Shown piece after piece: positions 42,590 through 52,201 of a DNA stretch of 64,000 bases. The notes beneath the pieces were generated by a model. That model made no database searches. It saw nothing but the letters and a program-made list of their open reading frames with translations, and had not been told where the DNA came from. Positions within the stretch are counted from its first letter, which is position 1. Every line of letters begins with the position of its first letter. The stretch is from Paenibacillus ginsengarvi (GTDB lineage Bacteria; Bacillota; Bacilli; Paenibacillales; NBRC-103111): assembly GCF_003626695.1 (NCBI RefSeq), contig NZ_RBAH01000003.1, forward strand, positions 125,641 through 189,640. The letters run 5' to 3'. The position numbers and the translations under genes were made by a program.

Positions 42590-43741
42590 TCAAACATAAT
42601 TGAGGCCTTTCGTATATGGGAAGGGGACCGGAAAATAAGTCGAGACGGCGCTTCGCCACTGCTCATCAAGCGTAAGTTCTTTAGGTTCCTTGTCGAATAG
42701 CAGCGACACCAATTGTTCGCCATTACATAAGAGCGGCGAGCAATCGTCGGCGACAACCTCGAAGGTTCCGTCCGTGAGCGATCTTACGGCCGGAACGGTG
42801 CCGGGACTGCCGGAAATCTGTTCCCAGTAAGGCCGAAGCTGGCGGAACAGCTTCTCGACACAGGCAATATGAACGGTCCCCGAATTCGGCTCTTCCGCCC
42901 AGGCCGCTCCGGTCCCGCCAAGCAATCCCGCCATCTCCTCCTCATGCCACGAAATGCCGATCTCGAGCCGATCGGTCAGCTTGTGCGCCAGAGCGAAGCG
43001 CAGCAGAGAGCAGACGTCCTCCGCCCGGCCTCCCCACTCGATGACCGAGTCGGACCGTTTGACGGACTCTTCCCCGATGCGTCTTAGCCCCAGCACGCAA
43101 AAGGCGACTGCCTCTCCGTCCTTCTCGGCGATAATGGTAACCTGATCGAGCCGCTGCATAGAGGGGACGGCTCTGGCTTGATGCAGAAGCGCCATATCCC
43201 ATACGCTTTGCTCGTAGTGGACCGGCTTCGCTGCGGACATATCTCCGAGTCGAAACCAGTCGGCCGCGTCCGCCGTCCGGCAGCTTATGCCGGAGCTCTC
43301 GCGCTTGGCGAGATGCGGCGTATGCTCCGGCAGCAGCGTGAACCTGCGAAACATCCCGAACGGATAGCAGCCGGCATTCGTATACAGGGAGCGCCCGCCG
43401 GATACAAGCAGCAAGGATGCGTCCGCCCGGCGAATATGCCGCTTGGCGAAGTCAAGAATGGAACTCGCAAGTCCTTTACCCCTGTAATCGGGATGCGTGC
43501 AGACCGCTCCGTAGGAGTAGACGTGAAGACGAGCTGCGCCTACGCGAACGACCGAGGGGACAAGGCCCGCGAACGAAACGAGTCGTCCGTCCGCGAAGCC
43601 TCCTGCCGCCTGCCCCAGACTTTTCGAGAAGACATTCGGCGAAGAAACCGAAAGCGAGGGACGATCGTCTCCCCGGAACGTGCCGTCGGCGAGGCGAATC
43701 GCTTCCTCCATCTCCCCTGCTGTCAATAAACGAACGTCCAT
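42590..43741 (-). CDS. GNAT-family N-acetyltransferase
   Basis: A 383-residue protein with an N-terminal GNAT domain; the acetyl-CoA loop is HPDYRGKGLASSILDFA at about residues 95-112, and LLVSGGRSLYTNAGCYPFG follows. The C-terminal half of about 200 residues is not one I recognise and may select the substrate. AGGAGGAA precedes the ATG. It sits 16 bases downstream of the module C solute-binding protein and about 60 bases upstream of the sialidase-fold gene, so it is part of that glycan operon. Acetylation of an amino sugar is a fair inference; acetylation of a protein or small amine is equally open. Confidence 0.88.
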   Translation of the reverse strand: MDVRLLTAGEMEEAIRLADGTFRGDDRPSLSVSSPNVFSKSLGQAAGGFADGRLVSFAGLVPSVVRVGAARLHVYSYGAVCTHPDYRGKGLASSILDFAKRHIRRADASLLLVSGGRSLYTNAGCYPFGMFRRFTLLPEHTPHLAKRESSGISCRTADAADWFRLGDMSAAKPVHYEQSVWDMALLHQARAVPSMQRLDQVTIIAEKDGEAVAFCVLGLRRIGEESVKRSDSVIEWGGRAEDVCSLLRFALAHKLTDRLEIGISWHEEEMAGLLGGTGAAWAEEPNSGTVHIACVEKLFRQLRPYWEQISGSPGTVPAVRSLTDGTFEVVADDCSPLLCNGEQLVSLLFDKEPKELTLDEQWRSAVSTYFPVPFPYTKGLNYV

Positions 43742-43757
43742 GCCGCTCTATTCCTCC

Positions 43758-45329
43758 TTATTTCACCCGGCTCCATGCCTTGTTGTAAATATCCTCGATT
43801 TCGGCGGAGCCGCTCGCGATCACTTCTTTGGCAAAAGCGTCAAGCTCGCTGAGCGGACGGCTGCCGAGAATGAACTTGTCGATGTTTTGCGTGACGACCG
43901 TATCGACCTTCGTCGTGAGCTGCTTCAGCTTCTCGACCTCTTCGTCGTTAAACGGCGGATCGAGCGGCTTCTCGATCACTTCCTTGCGGTCCTTCTGCTG
44001 CTTGACCGCATCGGACCAGGTTTTCAGCTCCGGCGGCGAAATCGTCAGCATCGGCGTGTCGTCGGTGAACGTGCTGAACGCAAGCAGTCCGGTGCCGAGG
44101 AACGATTGCATCGCCCGGTACGGGTCCTGCTTATCCTTGAACTGATTCAGCAGGCTTTGGCTGATCGTGACTTTGTCTCCCGATCGGGTGAAGTGCTCGC
44201 CGGGCACGCCGAAGTTCGTAATGTCCGCGCCTTCGTCGGAGTACATCCAGTCGAACATTTTGACGACTTCTTCCGGATTTTTCACCTTGCTGCTGATCGC
44301 AAACGAGTTGAAGCTGGACGGATTGTCCATATAGTTGCGCTTGTTGCCCGACGCATCCTTAAACAGCGGCAGCATATCGAACTTCGCCTTCGGATTGACC
44401 TGCTGGAGCGCCGAGTTGTAGTTGACGGCAAACGTATAGTTGTCGTAGAAGAACAGCGATTTGCCCGAGCTCAGGTTTTGCTGCCACTGCTGGGCCGTCA
44501 AGTTCGTAAAGTTCGGGTCGAGCAGCTTCTCCTTGTACAATTTCGCCAGGAACGTAATCACTTCCTTGAACTCCGGATACGCCGGACCGTACAAATATTT
44601 ATCCTTCTTCGGCTCGTAGTATATCGTATACCCGCTGCCGAACGCATAGGCGAGGAATCGCAAATTGTACGCGGAGCCGCTGCGCATCGTCCACGGATAC
44701 GAGTCCGGATACGCCTTCTTGAACGCTTTCAGCACCTCGTACAGCTCCTCGAACGTTGTCGGCGTCTTCAGATTCAACTCCTGAAGCACGTCGGTACGAA
44801 TCATCGGGAAGTTGCCGACGTTGGCTGCGGCCGATTTGCGGGCCATAATCAGGAAACCGTAGAAGTTGCCGTTCACCTTCAGTTTGTTCGCCTCAGGCTC
44901 GCTTTCCAGCCGCTTCTTGAAGTTCGGCGCATATTGATCGATCAGCGGAGACAGGTTGAGGAAAATGCCGGTGCCCGCATAGTTCGTAATGTCCGCCTTC
45001 GCTACATGAAGCACATCGGGAATATTGTTGGTGGCGATCATCGTTTTCTTCTTCGCGTCGTAGTCGCTGCTCGGAACGCCTTCCATGTTGATCTTGATGT
45101 TCGTTTTGGCCAGAATCTGCTTCAGTGCCGGGGAATCCTTCAATAAAGGCTGAATCGAGCTGTCGCTTCGCATCACCGTAATCGTTCTCGCCTCTGCGGT
45201 TTTGCCGGCATCGGCATTCGTTCCGGACGCCTTATCCGATCCTGTGGAGGAAGAGCAGGCCGACATAACGGCAACGGCGGGCAGCAGCACGCTCAGCGCC
45301 GCAGGCACATATTGTTTTTTCAGCTTCAT
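43758..45329 (-). CDS. Extracellular solute-binding lipoprotein, LplA-like (module C)
   Basis: A 523-residue lipoprotein with signal peptide and lipobox VMSAC near residue 25, then a Ser/Gly/Asn-rich linker. The mature part is the two-lobed LplA/YtcQ fold. It begins about 40 bases after the LplC-like gene and is followed by the acetyltransferase gene after 16 bases, in one operon with LplB, LplC and a sialidase-fold protein. The ligand should therefore be the oligosaccharide on which the sialidase-fold protein acts. Confidence 0.94.
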   Translation of the reverse strand: MKLKKQYVPAALSVLLPAVAVMSACSSSTGSDKASGTNADAGKTAEARTITVMRSDSSIQPLLKDSPALKQILAKTNIKINMEGVPSSDYDAKKKTMIATNNIPDVLHVAKADITNYAGTGIFLNLSPLIDQYAPNFKKRLESEPEANKLKVNGNFYGFLIMARKSAAANVGNFPMIRTDVLQELNLKTPTTFEELYEVLKAFKKAYPDSYPWTMRSGSAYNLRFLAYAFGSGYTIYYEPKKDKYLYGPAYPEFKEVITFLAKLYKEKLLDPNFTNLTAQQWQQNLSSGKSLFFYDNYTFAVNYNSALQQVNPKAKFDMLPLFKDASGNKRNYMDNPSSFNSFAISSKVKNPEEVVKMFDWMYSDEGADITNFGVPGEHFTRSGDKVTISQSLLNQFKDKQDPYRAMQSFLGTGLLAFSTFTDDTPMLTISPPELKTWSDAVKQQKDRKEVIEKPLDPPFNDEEVEKLKQLTTKVDTVVTQNIDKFILGSRPLSELDAFAKEVIASGSAEIEDIYNKAWSRVK

Positions 45330-45366
45330 AGGTTACCTAACACCCCTTCTAGGCTTCTAGTTCACA

Positions 45367-46272
45367 TTATCCTTTCAACGAACCGACCATCGAGCCCTTG
45401 ACGAAATATTTCTGCAGGAACGGGTACAGCACCAGAATCGGCAGGATGGCGATCATGACGACCGCGTATTTGATGTTCTGGTCGACGACCATTGTACCGA
45501 CGACGCCGCTCATTTCCGTAGACTGGGCCGACGTATCGCCCTGAATGACGATATTCCGCAGGATGAGCTGGATCGGGAACTTGCTGCTTTCGTTCAAATA
45601 AATAAGCGCGGAGAAAAAGCTGTTCCAATGTCCCACGGCGTAAAACAACACCATCGTGGCGATAAGCGGCGCCGAGAGCGGAATGACGACTTTCCAAAAT
45701 ACTTTCAAATCGTTGGCTCCGTCGATATGCGCCGATTCGATCAGCGCTTCCGGGATCGCCTGGAAGAAGGTGCGCATCATGACCATATAAAACACATTAA
45801 TAGCGGGAGGCAGCACGATCGCCCACACCGAGTTCAGCAGGCCGAGACTGTCCACGACCAAATAGCGCGGAATCATGCCCCCGTCAAAAAACATCGTAAA
45901 TACGATCAGCATCGCAAATATATGTTTGCCGTAAAAATGATTGCGCGATAGCGGATAGGCGCATAACCCGGTCATGATCAGATTGATCGCCACGCCTAAC
46001 GACGTATACAGCAGCGTATTTTGATAAGCCTGCACGATCGGCGCGCTGGAGAAAATGACTTCGTACGCCTTAAAGCTCAGCTGCACCGGATAAAAGCTGA
46101 CCTCGCCCCGGGAAACCGGGCCTCCCGCGCTGATCGAGATGATCGCCATATAATAAAGCGGATACAGCATGAGAAAAACGACGCCGAGCATGATCAGACC
46201 ATTGATGATATCGAATGGCGAAAATTTCCATTTACCGAAGCGAGATAGGATTGTTCCATCGCTTTTTACCAT
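45367..46272 (-). CDS. CUT1 ABC permease, LplC/YtcP-like (module C)
   Basis: A 301-residue six-helix permease with EAA loop ESAHIDGANDLKVFWKVVIP and C-terminus KYFVKGSMVGSLKG. The ATG at 46272 overlaps the stop of the LplB-like gene by seven bases and has a GGGTGGGA stretch upstream; an in-frame ATG at 46293 lacks a ribosome binding site. Translational coupling with LplB is likely. Paralogue of the permeases at 2171 and 35139. Confidence 0.92.
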   Translation of the reverse strand: MVKSDGTILSRFGKWKFSPFDIINGLIMLGVVFLMLYPLYYMAIISISAGGPVSRGEVSFYPVQLSFKAYEVIFSSAPIVQAYQNTLLYTSLGVAINLIMTGLCAYPLSRNHFYGKHIFAMLIVFTMFFDGGMIPRYLVVDSLGLLNSVWAIVLPPAINVFYMVMMRTFFQAIPEALIESAHIDGANDLKVFWKVVIPLSAPLIATMVLFYAVGHWNSFFSALIYLNESSKFPIQLILRNIVIQGDTSAQSTEMSGVVGTMVVDQNIKYAVVMIAILPILVLYPFLQKYFVKGSMVGSLKG

Positions 46273-47204
46273 AAACTCGTCCCACCCAGCCATTTCGTGA
46301 ACCGGTTCGCCCCTACTACGAGCACATAAGCTACGACCGATTGGAATACGCTTACCGCCGCAGCGAAGCTGAGGTCGCTTCCGAGCAGGCCCCTGCGGTA
46401 TACGTAGGTTTGAATCACGTCGGCCGTCTCATAGGTCGCGCCGTTATAGAGCAGCAATATTTTTTCGTAGCCGACGGACAAGAAGTTGCCGATCGTCAGC
46501 AAGAACAAAATCGTAATCACCGGGAAAATACTCGGCAGCGTAACATGCAGCATCTGCTTCCACCGGTTCGCCCCGTCCATTCGGGCCGCCTCGTACAGCT
46601 GCGGGTCGACGCCCGTAAGTGCGGCCAAATAAATGATCGTTCCCCAGCCGACCTGCTGCCAGATGTCCGATGCGGTAAAAATCGTACGGAACCACGAAGG
46701 CTCGATCAGAAACTGGATCTGACTGCCGCCAAACCATTCGACCAGCCGGTTGAGCACCCCGTCGATCGCCAAAAAGTTGACGAGCATGCCGGAGATGACG
46801 ACTGTGGACAAAAAGTGCGGCAAATAAGCGACCGACTGCACAAAACGTTTGAAAAACTTCAGCCGCAGCTCGTTCAGCAGCAGCGCCAAAATAATCGGCG
46901 CCGGAAAATTAAATACGAGGCCGTACAAATTGAGCATCAGCGTATTGCGGACCAGCTTCCAAAAATAAGGGTCGGATAAAAAAACCTGAAAATGCTTAAA
47001 GCCGACCCACGGGCTTTTGATAAAACCGCTGAACACGTTGTAATTCTGAAACGCGATGATGTTCCCGAAGATCGGGATGAAATGAAATAAAATGAAGTAA
47101 ACCGCCGGCAAGGCAAACATGATGTACAAATATCGGCTTCTTCTCAGCTGCCTCCTCCAATGAGGAGTCGGTCGTATTTCTCCGGCATGTCGTATACTGT
47201 CCAC
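46266..47204 (-). CDS. CUT1 ABC permease, LplB-like (module C)
   Basis: A 312-residue permease with a short Arg-rich N-terminus, six helices and the EAA loop YEAARMDGANRWKQMLHVTLP at about 205-225. The start is GTG at 47204 with GGAGG seven bases before it. It is the first gene of the five-gene module C operon (LplB, LplC, SBP, GNAT, sialidase-fold). A 15-base palindrome lies about 60 bases upstream at 47259-47273. Confidence 0.92.
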   Translation of the reverse strand: MDSIRHAGEIRPTPHWRRQLRRSRYLYIMFALPAVYFILFHFIPIFGNIIAFQNYNVFSGFIKSPWVGFKHFQVFLSDPYFWKLVRNTLMLNLYGLVFNFPAPIILALLLNELRLKFFKRFVQSVAYLPHFLSTVVISGMLVNFLAIDGVLNRLVEWFGGSQIQFLIEPSWFRTIFTASDIWQQVGWGTIIYLAALTGVDPQLYEAARMDGANRWKQMLHVTLPSIFPVITILFLLTIGNFLSVGYEKILLLYNGATYETADVIQTYVYRRGLLGSDLSFAAAVSVFQSVVAYVLVVGANRFTKWLGGTSLW

Positions 47205-47258
47205 CCGAAAGCCTCCAATCCAATTACTCGCACATGAGAATAGACAAGTTCCTTACTG

Positions 47259-47273
47259 GAGAACGTTATTCTC
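47259..47273. promoter_or_regulatory. Palindrome upstream of module C operon
   Basis: GAGAA-CGTTA-TTCTC is a perfect inverted repeat in the 235-base gap before the LplB-like gene; another half-site GAGAATA occurs at 47236-47242. It could be an operator, but I cannot place a convincing promoter around it. Confidence 0.4.
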
Positions 47274-47438
47274 AAAATAACTGACAGTAGTTTCGTTCCC
47301 GCTCCTTTCCGTACCCGGGGTACCGTAATGCCTGCACCCCTAGATTAGCCGGAAACGCCTGAGCTTTACTACTGCCAGTAAGGAGCAATCGGTCTCAACT
47401 TTCCGTTTGTGCCCACAGTCTCATTTTCCGTCACGGTC

Positions 47439-49676
47439 TCATTTCGGCTCATTTTCCGCAACAGCGCCGTCCTGAAGCATTTTCCGGTAGTCCTGAGGGG
47501 AGATCCCTTCGTACTTTTTGAACAGGCGGAAAAAGGTGGACCGGCTCACGATGCCGACGCTTTCGGCAATTTCGTCGTTTTTCATCGTCGTCTCGCCAAG
47601 CAGCCGCTTCGCTTCGGCAATCCGTTTCATGCCGATATATTCGGTCATATTCATTCCGGTCGAATCTTTGAACAGCTTGGAGATGTATTTCGCCGACAAG
47701 TTCATTTCCGCGGCCACCGATTCCAGATACAGGTCGCTTCGGTAGTTGGCGTCGATGTACTCCGTTATTTTCATGACGATTTTGGCCGCTTTGTTATCCT
47801 CCTGGGTCGTGCCTGTCAGGACGATTTCCCGGCTGAAGCGGAGCAGCAGCTCCAGATGCTCTTGCAGGTCGAGAAGCTGGGACGACTTGCCAACCAAAAT
47901 CTGATGGTCCTGTTCGGTGAGCAGCCGCTGCGGACTGATCCCTTTCTCGAGCAAATATTTGACGCCGATATGGTACAGCTCGACAAGCAGCAGGTTCATG
48001 TACCAATTGGAGGTGCCCATCTCCAGATTTAGCTCAACGATGCCGCGGATTTCCGCCTCCAGCACGTCCATATCGCCGCTGCGCAGACCGTTCAGCACCT
48101 TTCGTTCCTCGGCGAAGCCGAACCGGTAATATTGCCCGAGCGGAAAATTCGCGGCGTCGATCACTTGACAGTCCGCCGTTTCGTCGGCTTTTGCCAGCGC
48201 CATTCGCGAATCACCGTAAGATTTGGCCAAGTCGCCGATCTGGTCGTACACGTTGCCGATGCCGACCACCAGCCTGCAGTACTTCGTATCGTAGTCGAAC
48301 GTTTCCAGCAGAGCGGCAAGCGCCTTATCGAGCGCGGAACGGTCCTCCGCCGTTTTCAAGTTGACCATAGCGGCGTACAAATTTTTTTGTACATCGATGA
48401 CGTAGGCGGGTACGTGCCGCTGGAGAATGCCCTGAACGATTTTTTTCATATTTTCCAAAATGACGAGCCGGTCCGTGTCCTGAATATCCTTATAAAATGA
48501 CTCCTTGAACTGAAACTTGATGCAAGCGCATATATAACGCCCATTCTCGAAGCCGATCTCCTGCATCAGCGCCTCATGCTTGTTCAGCGGATTCCCGTTC
48601 AGCACGTAGGTGAACGCATTGTCCAGAAACTCTCCGGAAAACTTCTCCCGGCGATGCTGCGCGTCGAGCAGGTTGCGGATCGGATTGTACAGCTTGTTGC
48701 TGAACACAAAAGAGAACAAGACGCCGAGCACGGTCAGAAAAACCGACATCCATACGATCAACGACAAAATCCCGCTCGCCAGCTTCGTATATTCGCTAGT
48801 CGGCGTGATCGAGTAATAATACCAGCCGTATTCCGATCGGTTCACGGTCACGACGGAACGCTGCTTATCCAGCTTCAACTCGGCATAACCGGAAGTCCGG
48901 TCGCCCATCGCCTCGAGCAACTGACTCGAAACGCTCGGCTGCGTCGCTTCGGGCGAGCCCGTCACCACCTCGCGGTTCTGATCCAATACGAGGAAGGCGC
49001 TGGAGTCGACAACACGGTTCTGAACGAGAAACTGATTCAGCTTGGAAGCCGATACGGTAGCGACGAAGACGACCCGGTTGCCAGCCACATATTGCGAGAG
49101 CACGAACGGGATGACCGGCTCGCTGCCTTCCTTGAACCATTTGCTGACAGCCGTCGGCTCCAGCACGCGAAATGAAAAATCGCTCTTCAGCATCTCCGCC
49201 CAGAACGTCTCGCCGTACCGGTCGAACTTGCTGAACTGTGTGAAGAAAGAATGGAAGCTTTCGATCCCGTCGCTTTTGTACACCCAATCGTCATCGGTGA
49301 AAACGAACAGATCGTCGATGTAAGGGCTTACGATATTGCGATTGGACGAGAGCCACTTGATAATGCTCGGCACCTTCTCTTTTTCGTCCGTGCTCTGCTG
49401 CTCGTACGGAACCAGGTAGCGCTGAACCGTATCGTTCATCAGTACGTTCATGCCGGTTTGCTCCGTCGTCCGCAAAATATTGTCGATCGCCTTGGACGAG
49501 GAGATCAGGTTCGCTCCGATTTTATCGATCGTCTGCTGCTTGAACACCGCCAGATTGGCCACATAAATGCCGGAGCCGATTATCAGCGTAGGGACAAGCA
49601 GGAACAGAAAGTATGACAATATGCGAAAATAGAGCCTATTGGTGCCTGCCGGATAGGACCATTTGTCCGCGCTCAT
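47439..49676 (-). CDS. YesS-like membrane-anchored AraC regulator (module C)
   Basis: A 745-residue sensor-regulator: first membrane helix near residues 15-37 (YFLFLLVPTLIIGSGIYVA), extracellular region to about 285, second helix near 287-310 (SLIVWMSVFLTVLGVLFSFVF), cytosolic linker, and a C-terminal AraC domain with MNLSAKYISKLFKDSTG and the signature KYEGISPQDYRKM. The ATG at 49676 follows AGAGGTGG; an ATG 15 codons upstream has no site. It directly precedes the module C operon on the same strand and is presumably its activator. Confidence 0.9.
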   Translation of the reverse strand: MSADKWSYPAGTNRLYFRILSYFLFLLVPTLIIGSGIYVANLAVFKQQTIDKIGANLISSSKAIDNILRTTEQTGMNVLMNDTVQRYLVPYEQQSTDEKEKVPSIIKWLSSNRNIVSPYIDDLFVFTDDDWVYKSDGIESFHSFFTQFSKFDRYGETFWAEMLKSDFSFRVLEPTAVSKWFKEGSEPVIPFVLSQYVAGNRVVFVATVSASKLNQFLVQNRVVDSSAFLVLDQNREVVTGSPEATQPSVSSQLLEAMGDRTSGYAELKLDKQRSVVTVNRSEYGWYYYSITPTSEYTKLASGILSLIVWMSVFLTVLGVLFSFVFSNKLYNPIRNLLDAQHRREKFSGEFLDNAFTYVLNGNPLNKHEALMQEIGFENGRYICACIKFQFKESFYKDIQDTDRLVILENMKKIVQGILQRHVPAYVIDVQKNLYAAMVNLKTAEDRSALDKALAALLETFDYDTKYCRLVVGIGNVYDQIGDLAKSYGDSRMALAKADETADCQVIDAANFPLGQYYRFGFAEERKVLNGLRSGDMDVLEAEIRGIVELNLEMGTSNWYMNLLLVELYHIGVKYLLEKGISPQRLLTEQDHQILVGKSSQLLDLQEHLELLLRFSREIVLTGTTQEDNKAAKIVMKITEYIDANYRSDLYLESVAAEMNLSAKYISKLFKDSTGMNMTEYIGMKRIAEAKRLLGETTMKNDEIAESVGIVSRSTFFRLFKKYEGISPQDYRKMLQDGAVAENEPK

Positions 49677-49868
49677 GCTGTATGACCCACCTCTTCTTGG
49701 TGCTCTTCCCTTTGTTTTCATTTATTGTACCAGCACGGCCGCTTGAAGGATAGGGCATAGTTTCTGGGCGTGTACGAACAGCGCCCGCCTCAGCCAATTA
49801 TTGATTATTCATGTCGATGTGGCTTACAATTTACCCTTAAGATATTTGAGACTCACCTGAAAGGAACG

Positions 49869-50366
49869 ATGAAACAGGTTATGGGAATCCGGGTCTTCAG
49901 TATCATTATCGTTGTGTTCCTTGCTGTTATCCTCACAACTTCGCTGGCTACAACCAGAGGAAACTTAACTTTAGGTAAACAGCACATCATCGGCTTAGAA
50001 ATAGGGGCCAAGTTTGATCAAACCGAATATGCTCTTCGTTATGGTGAGCCAGTTGTAATCGGAAATATAGGTAACAGAAAAAAATATACATTCATACATT
50101 CGCTGGGATTAGTTGTGAGTGAAATCGGAACCCTATCATCCATCTCTATACAAGGCGAAGACAGCGAATTCACAACTGAAAAGGGTATCAGACCAGGTGA
50201 TAGTGTTGAAAAAGTGATTGAGAATTATGGGGCTCCTCGTAAACAGTATTCCGATCAAGGTGCCCAGGTCAAAGTGTATAGAGATCGAAAAAATAAACTA
50301 TCTCTGGAGTTTTGGACAGTTGAAAACAAGGTACATACTATACGATTAAAAGATACGTCTGAATAA
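49869..50366 (+). CDS. Small membrane-anchored protein with two BamE-like repeats
   Basis: A 165-residue protein with one N-terminal membrane helix (residues about 6-25) and an outward region with two similar units: GLEIGAKFDQTEYALRYGEP and GIRPGDSVEKVIENYGAP. This G-x(6)-V-x(3)-YG-P pattern resembles the BamE/SmpA-like fold found in small lipoproteins and exported proteins. Function unknown. The ATG at 49869 follows AAAGGA closely; 33 in-frame residues upstream do not look coding. The gene is AT-rich compared with its neighbours and stands alone, so it may be a recent arrival. Confidence 0.75.
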   Translation: MKQVMGIRVFSIIIVVFLAVILTTSLATTRGNLTLGKQHIIGLEIGAKFDQTEYALRYGEPVVIGNIGNRKKYTFIHSLGLVVSEIGTLSSISIQGEDSEFTTEKGIRPGDSVEKVIENYGAPRKQYSDQGAQVKVYRDRKNKLSLEFWTVENKVHTIRLKDTSE

Positions 50367-50410
50367 ACATAATTGGATTACTATCTAGGTGTCCCGCATA
50401 AGGCGAAAAA

Positions 50411-50436
50411 GCAACCACGGAAGGCCCGTGGTTGCT
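50411..50436. terminator. Terminator of PhoX-like gene
   Basis: GCAACCACGG pairs with CCGTGGTTGC around a short loop. On the minus strand it is followed by TTTTTC, directly after the PhoX-like stop, and it can also stop the small gene on the plus strand. Confidence 0.88.
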
Positions 50437-50452
50437 ATTCATCACTCACATC

Positions 50453-52129
50453 TTATCCCAGCTTGAAACCGCGAATCGCAACCACGCCGCAGCGGGCGAT
50501 CGGGTCACCCGGGCGGTGCGGCCACAGGCTGGTCGGCTTATTCAGGTCGGTCGTCATTTCGCCCGGATGCTGCACCGACAAGAACAGCGTGTTCTCGTCT
50601 GGCGTGAAGAACGGGCCGGTCAGTTCGCTCTCTACCGGGGCCGATGCGAATTGCAGCGCTTCGGCTTTGGCCGGGCCGTGGGTAGGGACGACGAACAATC
50701 CATTATTTTGAAACGTTTTGTACACGCCCTTATTATGGCTGCTCGACGAAATATCCGTAACGACCCACAAGTTGCCGCTCGAGTCGAACGCCAAATTGTC
50801 AGGCGAGCTGAACCCCGATTGACGCCCACCGGCGATGAAAATTTCGAAGTCGAACTCAGTGGCGCCAAGATCGTTATCCTTCTCGAAAATGCGGGTAATA
50901 TGACCGTGGATGTTGCCGTGCGAATCATTGTTCGTATGGCTGATGAACACCGTGTTGTCGAACGGCGATATTTCGATGTCCTCCGGTCTGTCGGTCGGCG
51001 TGCCGCCTACGATCAGCGCGGCTTCATGGCAATTCGTGACAACGTCGCCCTGGCTGCCGAATCTCGCCAGCAGCTCGTCGCGCGTTCCTTTGACGCCTGC
51101 CGGAGCCTTGAAGTCGGATTTGGCGAGCAGCTTGGATACCGCCTCGTACGTGACAGGCGCCCATTTGCCCGACTTCAGATTGGCCACATACAATGTGCCG
51201 TCCTCCAGCAGCGCGGAATTGGCCCGGCCCTTGGATGCCTCATACTTGCCTGCGCTGACGAACTTATACACGCACGCATCCTTCTTGTCGTCGCCCATAT
51301 AAACGACGATGCGTCCGTCCGCCGTCAAACCCATCGCCGTATTCTCATGATTAAACCGTCCGAGCGCCGTATGCTTCTTCAAATAGCTGCCGTCGAACGG
51401 ATCGATCTCCACGACCCAGCCGTAATGGGTAAGCGGCAGGCCTGCACGTTCGGCCGTTTCCGAGAAGTTTTCCTCGCAGGACAGCACCGTTTTCCAGAAC
51501 GTAACGCCGCCCGAGCAGTTCGCGAACGTGCCTTTCGCTTGGGTCGCATAACCGACGACCGCGCTCCCTCTGGCCGGTCCAGTCAGCTCGAAAGGCGTTG
51601 AGCCGTGAATGCGGCGGGCGTGCTTCGAGCTTGTATCCATTTTCCAGACGCCATCCGTATCCTGGTAAATCTCGATGACGGACATGCCTTGATAATACAA
51701 ATCCTTCTGAATCTGCTCCTGTGTCCATTTCCCGTTCTCGGCAATCGGTCCGATCGAAAAAATATTCGTATATTCATGGTTGTTCACGAGCAGGCCATGC
51801 GTATTCGAGCCGTTAATCGGGAAGAAGGCGTTGTAGTCCGAGCCTTGTCCGAACTTCTCGCCCGCCTCGTTGATGACATCGTCGAACGCGGCTACGACGT
51901 CGTATTGGTACCCTTTGGGCAGCAGCAGCAAATCTTCCTTCGACGGTTCGATCGGCTCGAAGTATCCGCTTACTTTGTTCGTCTCGAAACCGAACAGATG
52001 ATCGGCTGTAGGCGACATGGCCGATGCCTTACCCTCGAGAATGCCGAGCCCTGCGGAAGCGGCGGCAAGCGCGGCCGCCCCCGTGCCCATGAACGATAAA
52101 AAGGTACGCCGGTTCATATTCTTCCCCAC
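50453..52129 (-). CDS. PhoX-family (DUF839) phosphatase-like protein
   Basis: A 558-residue exported protein. The twin-arginine signal peptide begins NRRTFLSFMG and has an Ala-rich core. The mature part is the DUF839/PhoX propeller fold: GLLVNNHEYTN, CSGGVTFWKTVLSCEENFSE (cofactor-ligand region), WVVEIDPFDGS and CGVVAIRGFKLG. PhoX enzymes are calcium/iron-dependent alkaline phosphatases that release phosphate from organic esters outside the cell; not every DUF839 protein has been tested. The GTG start follows AGGAGGAA at 6 bases; an ATG four codons later is possible. It lies 100 bases downstream of the multicopper oxidase gene, with a weak Pho-box-like repeat in the gap. Confidence 0.9.
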   Translation of the reverse strand: MGKNMNRRTFLSFMGTGAAALAAASAGLGILEGKASAMSPTADHLFGFETNKVSGYFEPIEPSKEDLLLLPKGYQYDVVAAFDDVINEAGEKFGQGSDYNAFFPINGSNTHGLLVNNHEYTNIFSIGPIAENGKWTQEQIQKDLYYQGMSVIEIYQDTDGVWKMDTSSKHARRIHGSTPFELTGPARGSAVVGYATQAKGTFANCSGGVTFWKTVLSCEENFSETAERAGLPLTHYGWVVEIDPFDGSYLKKHTALGRFNHENTAMGLTADGRIVVYMGDDKKDACVYKFVSAGKYEASKGRANSALLEDGTLYVANLKSGKWAPVTYEAVSKLLAKSDFKAPAGVKGTRDELLARFGSQGDVVTNCHEAALIVGGTPTDRPEDIEISPFDNTVFISHTNNDSHGNIHGHITRIFEKDNDLGATEFDFEIFIAGGRQSGFSSPDNLAFDSSGNLWVVTDISSSSHNKGVYKTFQNNGLFVVPTHGPAKAEALQFASAPVESELTGPFFTPDENTLFLSVQHPGEMTTDLNKPTSLWPHRPGDPIARCGVVAIRGFKLG

Positions 52130-52201
52130 GAAACATTCCTCCTGACACCATTGTTATGACGTTAACGATACAGGAGAAGTGTCATCGCAATATTTCGGGT
52201 A

